DNA from: Pseudomonadota bacterium
Lineage (GTDB): Bacteria > Desulfobacterota > Desulfovibrionia > Desulfovibrionales > Desulfovibrionaceae
Reading direction: 5' to 3'
Assembly (NCBI GenBank): GCA_023399375.1
Contig: JAEWPX010000048.1
Coordinates: forward strand, 50,183-114,182
DNA length: 64,000 nt
Part shown: positions 60,246 to 64,000 of the stretch, piece by piece
How the letters are laid out: each line of letters begins with the position of its first letter
Position numbering within the stretch: position 1 is the first letter of the stretch
Made by a program: the position numbers and the translations under genes
The notes under the pieces: model-generated
Told to the model about the DNA's origin: nothing
Databases searched by the model: none
Seen by the model: only the letters and a program-made list of their open reading frames with translations

Positions 60246-62234
60246 TTACTTGTCGGCGAGGACCGCCGCCACGGGCGCGGCCCCGGTTTTCGAAGCGCCG
60301 CCTTTCCCGCCCGGCGCGCCAAGCGTCATGGTCATGCCGCGATAGAACGTGATGGCCTCGACGCGCAAGGCCAGCTTCTGGCCGGCAGTCAGCTTTTCCA
60401 CGCCGAGCAGTCGTGCCGGCAGCGCCAGTTCCAGGGCGATGTGCGGCAACGGCTTGTCGAGCACCTGCATGACGCCCTGTGTCTCCAGGGCGGCGAGGCT
60501 GCCGTCGGCGGCCACGGCGTAGAGCCGGGGCGCCAGCTCGAAGCGGCCCGGGTACTTGGAGTGGGGGCGCGGCACCAGGCACAGGGCGAAGTGCTTCATG
60601 CCCGCGCCGGCGTCCACGTCGAGATTGATGCGGTAGCTCTCCGAGGGCGGGAAATCGCCGTCGTGGGCCAGCAGGTACAGGTCGGCGTAGTTTTGGGCCA
60701 GGTTGAAGAGGTTGAGGCTCTCCGGGCTCCAGGACATGTGCACGTCGCCAAAGGGCACGTGGGGCGCGGGCACGGTGAACCAGGGCAGGCGCGTGCCGGC
60801 CTTGTCCGGCCAGTCGGCCAGCGAATCGTCGCCCACGACCACAGGCGCTTTCGCCCGCGCGATGGGGATGACCGCCGGCATGGGCGGAGCCTTCCGGCCG
60901 CCGCTTGCGGCGTGCAGGGCCGGGACGTCGCGGTTGGCGGCGGCAAGGGCCGTCACGAGTCCTTCGTAGGGCACGTTGCGGATGTCCACGAGGCCCATGT
61001 TGAAGTTCTCGCCGTCGCCGCGCCCACCCGAGGGCTCGTCGTAGTACTGGAACCAATGGATGCCGGCGATGTTCGGGAAGGCGGCGAAATTGCGCACCGC
61101 GGCCGCAGCCCCGGCCGCGCGTTCGGCCTGCGTGCGCACGTGCATCAGGTGGCCGTTGTTGACGTTGCCCGAACGGTTCTCGTTGGCGGCGAAGAAGAAT
61201 TCCGAAATGAGCACCGGCGTGTCCGTGAGCCTGGCCAGGCCTTCGAAATAGTACGGGGCCACCCAGCCGTCGGGGGTGTCCACGTTGTAGTTGGTGGAAA
61301 GGACGTCGAGGTGGCCGCGCGAGGCCAGCACCGCGTCCTGGTTGTAGTAAAGCGGCAGACGGTCGCCCATGACGAGGCGGTCGGGATCGGCGGCCTTGAG
61401 CGCCTTGTAGACCAGCTCGTAGTACCGGCCGGCGCACAGGGCGGTGAAGCGTTCGATGAGCGCGATGCCATGCCCGCCCGGGCGCAGGTGCAGTTCCGCG
61501 CGGCCCTTCTTGAGGTCCTCGAAACCGCTTACGTCCTTGCCGGGCACGAAATCGACCAGCAGCCTGCGCCAGTCGCCCTTGTAGTGATCGTAGATCATGC
61601 GCCACAGCACCCGCTTGGTGTACACGGCCCACTCGTTGCCGAGATACCAGCGGAAAAGCGGCGCGTTCCACCAGCCGACCTCGTTGTCCGTGAAGTAGCC
61701 GATGACCGCGGGGTTGTCCTTGTAGGGAGCGGTGATCTCTTTGGCTTTGGCCGTGGCAATGGCCTGGGCGTCCGGGGCGAAGGGGTCGAACCAGTGCAGG
61801 CGGCTCAGGCGCCCGAGGTCGATCTCCGGCACCAGCGGCAACGTCATGGCCGTGGTCGGATCGGACCAGCCGCCACGGGTGTTGAAACCCCAGGCGTAGA
61901 GGCGCTGTTGCGTGTCGGCGGCCCAGGCGGCGAGATCGGGATAGGAATCCTCCCAATAGTAGCCATGCCCCCTGTAGTGCTTGTCGCCGCCGTTGACGGT
62001 GTCCGCGCCGATGGAAAAAAAGGGTATCCCGCCGCCCGGCATGGTCAGCCACCACGCGCCGTCCCGGCGCGCCGTGCCGAAGCCGCCGGCCAGGGCCGCG
62101 ACGCCCAAAAGCGCGAGCCAGAGCGCGACCGCAGCCGGGATGAGCCACGGCGCGCGGCCGCGACGGCGGCCCGCCGCCGTCCTGCCTGAAAACGAAAAAA
62201 CCTTTGCCGCCATCCAGTGGAACATGTGCTTCAT
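60246..62234 (-). CDS. membrane-anchored glycoside-hydrolase-like protein
   Basis: A 662-aa protein. A basic N-terminus and one hydrophobic segment (residues 29-50, APWLIPAAVALWLALLGVAA) suggest a membrane anchor with the rest in the periplasm. Residues 60-430 look like a TIM-barrel of glycoside hydrolase clan A, near agarase/GH5-like proteins: IPFFSIGADTVNGGD, AVIGYFTDNEVGWWNAPLFR (candidate acid/base in DNEVGWW), LDVLSTNYNVDTPDG and TPVLISEFFFAANENRSG (candidate nucleophile in SEF). The C-terminal 200 residues may be a carbohydrate-binding beta region. The substrate is unknown. The start lacks a good ribosome site, and an ATG at 62225 is possible. Confidence 0.75.
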   Translation of the reverse strand: MKHMFHWMAAKVFSFSGRTAAGRRRGRAPWLIPAAVALWLALLGVAALAGGFGTARRDGAWWLTMPGGGIPFFSIGADTVNGGDKHYRGHGYYWEDSYPDLAAWAADTQQRLYAWGFNTRGGWSDPTTAMTLPLVPEIDLGRLSRLHWFDPFAPDAQAIATAKAKEITAPYKDNPAVIGYFTDNEVGWWNAPLFRWYLGNEWAVYTKRVLWRMIYDHYKGDWRRLLVDFVPGKDVSGFEDLKKGRAELHLRPGGHGIALIERFTALCAGRYYELVYKALKAADPDRLVMGDRLPLYYNQDAVLASRGHLDVLSTNYNVDTPDGWVAPYYFEGLARLTDTPVLISEFFFAANENRSGNVNNGHLMHVRTQAERAAGAAAAVRNFAAFPNIAGIHWFQYYDEPSGGRGDGENFNMGLVDIRNVPYEGLVTALAAANRDVPALHAASGGRKAPPMPAVIPIARAKAPVVVGDDSLADWPDKAGTRLPWFTVPAPHVPFGDVHMSWSPESLNLFNLAQNYADLYLLAHDGDFPPSESYRINLDVDAGAGMKHFALCLVPRPHSKYPGRFELAPRLYAVAADGSLAALETQGVMQVLDKPLPHIALELALPARLLGVEKLTAGQKLALRVEAITFYRGMTMTLGAPGGKGGASKTGAAPVAAVLADK

Positions 62235-62264
62235 GAGGGGATGTCGCGTAAGCGGCTTCGTGCG

Positions 62265-63449
62265 TTAGCGCAGGGCGTCGGCCAGGAGCCTCGCCAGCAC
62301 CTTGTCGGAATCGAAATAACGCGCGGCAAAGGCCTTGGCCGCCTTGGCATGGCGCGGCCAATCGGCGCGCACGGCCTCGATGCCGGCCAGGGCCCCGGCT
62401 TCGTCGTCGAAAGCGACGACGCCCTCGCCCACCTCCATGAAGCGCGAATAGCCCGTGTCCTGGACCACGGCCGGCCGGCCGGAAGCCAGGTAGCAGGCCG
62501 TGCGGCAGGAGAACCAGCCCGAACGCGTGGCCACGTAGGCGTTTTTGGCGGTGGAAAATTCCGCGAAGCTGTCCCATATGTAGTCCCGGTAGACCCAGGG
62601 CGTCTGGGACATGGAAAAGCCGTCGCGCAACTTCCAGCCCTTTTCCTCGAGCAGCTCGCGGGGCGGCCGGCCGCCGCCGAGCGCCAGTTCCAGGGGCGCG
62701 GACGTCTTTTGCGGCAGGTCGAGCATCTTCTCGAATTCCATGTTCTTGCCGCCGTACTGCACGCCGCCGACAAGGGGCCCCTTCTGGGTCGGCTGCCAGG
62801 AGAGCACGGTGGTGAAGGCGTCGCGCGCGGGCGTCTCCGGCGCGCCGGCCCAACTATCCAGCACGATGGGCTGGCGCGTGGGAATCCAGTCCACGATGCC
62901 CTTGGGCACGGTGCAGAAGTCCTCATTGATGTTTTCCCCGAAAGAGAAAAACACGTCGTGGCGGCGCATGTTCTCGATGTTGCGCTTCTCCTCGTCCGTG
63001 GCCGTGCCATCCAGGAACTGGGGAAAGCTCGACTGCGTGTAGAGGGGATCGGAATCGATGAGCACCTTGACGGGAATTTTCGCGTAGGCCTCGCGCAACT
63101 GGCAGGTCGTCGAAATGTTGAAGAAGACGTCGGCGCGCTTGACCACCGCGGCGAGGTCCTCGGCGGACATGCCCCAATGGCGGTCGTCGGGGCCGATGAC
63201 GCAGAAGCGCTTGGCGAGCCCGGGGTCCAGGGCGGCGACGTAATCGCCCAGGTACTTCGTGTGGTAGGTCAGGTCGTCGACGAAGGTGACATTGAAGGGA
63301 TCGTAGGCCCAGCCTCCGGTGTCCTCGAGGTAGTAGACGTCGTGGCCCAGGCGGTAGAAGCCGTGCAGGTACTGGATGTAGTCCCAGGCCACCCCGCCCA
63401 GCGGATACGTGGCGGCCAACCCCGAAACGATGATCGTACGCTTTTGCAT
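62265..63449 (-). CDS. glycosyltransferase-like protein
   Basis: A 394-aa cytoplasmic protein resembling GT-B glycosyltransferases. The N-terminal domain contains SGLAATYPLGGVAWDYIQYL and the C-terminal one SRTACYLASGRPAVVQDTGY with FMEVGEGVVAFDDEAGALAG, the donor-site pattern of GT4/GT1-like enzymes. Donor and acceptor are unknown. It is 30 nt upstream of the glycoside-hydrolase-like gene on the same strand, followed by galE, which suggests a polysaccharide unit. The ATG at 63449 has no strong Shine-Dalgarno (AAGGATGCGACC). Confidence 0.8.
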   Translation of the reverse strand: MQKRTIIVSGLAATYPLGGVAWDYIQYLHGFYRLGHDVYYLEDTGGWAYDPFNVTFVDDLTYHTKYLGDYVAALDPGLAKRFCVIGPDDRHWGMSAEDLAAVVKRADVFFNISTTCQLREAYAKIPVKVLIDSDPLYTQSSFPQFLDGTATDEEKRNIENMRRHDVFFSFGENINEDFCTVPKGIVDWIPTRQPIVLDSWAGAPETPARDAFTTVLSWQPTQKGPLVGGVQYGGKNMEFEKMLDLPQKTSAPLELALGGGRPPRELLEEKGWKLRDGFSMSQTPWVYRDYIWDSFAEFSTAKNAYVATRSGWFSCRTACYLASGRPAVVQDTGYSRFMEVGEGVVAFDDEAGALAGIEAVRADWPRHAKAAKAFAARYFDSDKVLARLLADALR

Positions 63450-63473
63450 CGTGGTCGCATCCTTGTGTGAAAA

Positions 63474-63520
63474 CCGGGGGAGGGAACCCCTTTTTGAAAA
63501 AAGGGGTTCCCGCCCCCCGG
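63474..63520. terminator. large two-part hairpin
   Basis: A 14-bp stem GGGAACCCCTTTTT / AAAAAGGGGTTCCC around a GA loop is extended by CCGGGGG / CCCCCGG. It lies in the 3' flank of the partial gene at the window end and 25 nt upstream of the glycosyltransferase start. It lacks the GCCTCCGGCGG box and so is not counted as a copy of the repeat. Confidence 0.7.
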
Positions 63521-63622
63521 ACCCCCCCCGTCCCCAAAAAATTCAAAGGGGGGCATTGTCATTACCGCGTTGCGGCCTCTTCATAATCCAGCATCCGGCG
63601 GCCAACCCCCGCCAAAAGTTTT

Positions 63623-63676
63623 GGGAAGGGTCCAGGGGAACCTTTTTTCAAAAAGGTTCCCCTGGCCGCCGGAGGC
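63623..63676 (-). repeat. 3'-UTR hairpin element, copy 11 (long-stem variant)
   Basis: Read on the minus strand, GCCTCCGGCGGCC starts 9 nt after the stop of the partial gene. The apical stem is replaced by a longer one, AGGGGAACCTTTTT with its complement and a GA loop, while the flanking boxes stay (GGACCCTTCCC). This copy shows that the boxes are conserved while the stem sequence is free to change. Confidence 0.85.
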
Positions 63677-63685
63677 ATCTTCTCT

Positions 63686-64000
63686 CTATTTCTTCGCCTC
63701 GAAAAACAGCTCCTCGCGTTCGCGGATGTCGGCCGCGCCGATGAAGCGGTAGTATTCCTCGAAATCGACCATGGTGTCCGGGCCGGCGAAACCGGCGCTC
63801 GTGCCATGGGCTTTAAGGTGTCCGGCCCAGCCCCGCAAGGCCCGCACGGCGGTAAAGACCGAGGCGCACGGGTAGGCCGCGACGGCGTAGCCCAGTTCCT
63901 GGAGTTCGGCGGCGGACAGGAACGGCGTGCGCCCGCCCTCTATCATGTTGGCCATGCTCGGCACGGGCACCGCGGCATTGACCCGGCGCATGTCCTCGAC
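63686..64000 (-). CDS. isocitrate lyase / PEP mutase family protein, C-terminal part (partial)
   Basis: The last 104 residues of a protein whose 5' part lies beyond the window end. RRVNAAVPVPSMANMIEGGR and TPFLSAAELQELGYAVAAYP are typical of the 2-methylisocitrate lyase / oxaloacetate decarboxylase / PEP mutase superfamily, where NMIEGG lies at the substrate pocket. The FAGPDTMVDFEEYYRFIG end resembles methylisocitrate-lyase-like proteins. The exact reaction cannot be told without the N-terminal half. The 3' flank holds repeat copy 11. Confidence 0.85.
   Translation of the reverse strand, partial: VEDMRRVNAAVPVPSMANMIEGGRTPFLSAAELQELGYAVAAYPCASVFTAVRALRGWAGHLKAHGTSAGFAGPDTMVDFEEYYRFIGAADIREREELFFEAKK

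Noticed and set aside
59259..62189. Long plus-strand open frame opposite galE and the GH-like gene
   Set aside because: It runs across two recognised genes and their spacer; composition is Gly/Arg/His-rich without domains, typical of an antisense shadow.
63474..63520. Twelfth copy of the 3'-UTR repeat
   Set aside because: It forms a strong hairpin but lacks both the GCCTCCGGCGGCC and GGACCTCCC boxes, so it is listed as a separate terminator-like structure.
1..64000. CRISPR array, transposase, integrase or prophage
   Set aside because: No regularly spaced direct repeats and no recognisable mobile-element proteins were found; the dispersed repeats are single units behind genes.

Overview
The window is GC-rich DNA that looks like a chromosome segment of an anaerobic sulfate reducer of the Desulfovibrionales, most likely Solidesulfovibrio (the Desulfovibrio fructosivorans/magneticus group). 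The main reasons are a periplasmic [NiFe] hydrogenase (hynAB) whose cluster-ligand numbering fits the D. fructosovorans enzyme as I remember it, a Tat-exported selenocysteine formate dehydrogenase without a membrane subunit, Desulfovibrio-type trimeric porins, and many tandem chemoreceptors. Genus is inferred from remembered families; no search was run.

Layout. 1-2.4 kb: 3' half of uvrA, a flavodoxin/ferredoxin fusion and a small membrane protein. 2.7-14 kb: four tandem chemoreceptor paralogs, interrupted by one opposite-strand gene that I do not recognise. 14-16 kb: purD-purE. 16-18 kb: mucR-like regulator, degenerate EAL protein and a small membrane protein. 18-25.2 kb: a long run of housekeeping genes (mtaB, DUF4416, yicC, remA-like, gmk, TPR, HDOD, recJ), several with overlapping or nearly overlapping ends. 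25.3-29.7 kb: two intact porin genes with a deleted and frameshifted third copy between them. 29.7-37.5 kb: Sel1/trypsin-like protease with a coupled partner, a CysZ-like protein, kup, tatC, a 3D-domain lipoprotein and small proteins. 37.7-39 kb: citrate synthase. 39.2-45.4 kb: formate dehydrogenase island fdhE / fdhA(Sec)-fdhB / second fdhE. 45.4-47.2 kb: metX-metW. 47.4-50.6 kb: PilZ-like protein, motA, motB and a LysM protein. 50.8-53.6 kb: DoxX/MauE-like protein, rhodanese, Cys-rich C_GCAxxG_C_C protein and an M15-type peptidase. 54-57.3 kb: hynB-hynA-hynD. 57.4-64 kb: MFS exporter, ComFB-like protein, galE, a glycoside-hydrolase-like membrane-anchored protein, a glycosyltransferase and the 3' end of an isocitrate-lyase/PEP-mutase family gene.

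How the genes fit together. Formate dehydrogenase and [NiFe] hydrogenase are periplasmic electron-input enzymes exported by Tat, and tatC lies in the same window. Each has its maturation factors beside it (FdhE twice; HynD). The chemoreceptors, MotAB, the PilZ-like protein and the EAL protein form a motility/signalling theme.

The most unusual signal is not a protein. Eleven copies of a structured intergenic element (about 40-55 bp) all lie 9-36 nt downstream of a stop codon. Every copy points the same way relative to the upstream gene: a GCCTCCGGCGGCC box, a variable hairpin, a GGACCTCCC box, then usually a second small CCC...GGG hairpin. Two copies form a perfect 38-bp inverted pair between convergent genes. 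No transposase, CRISPR array, rRNA or complete tRNA was seen.
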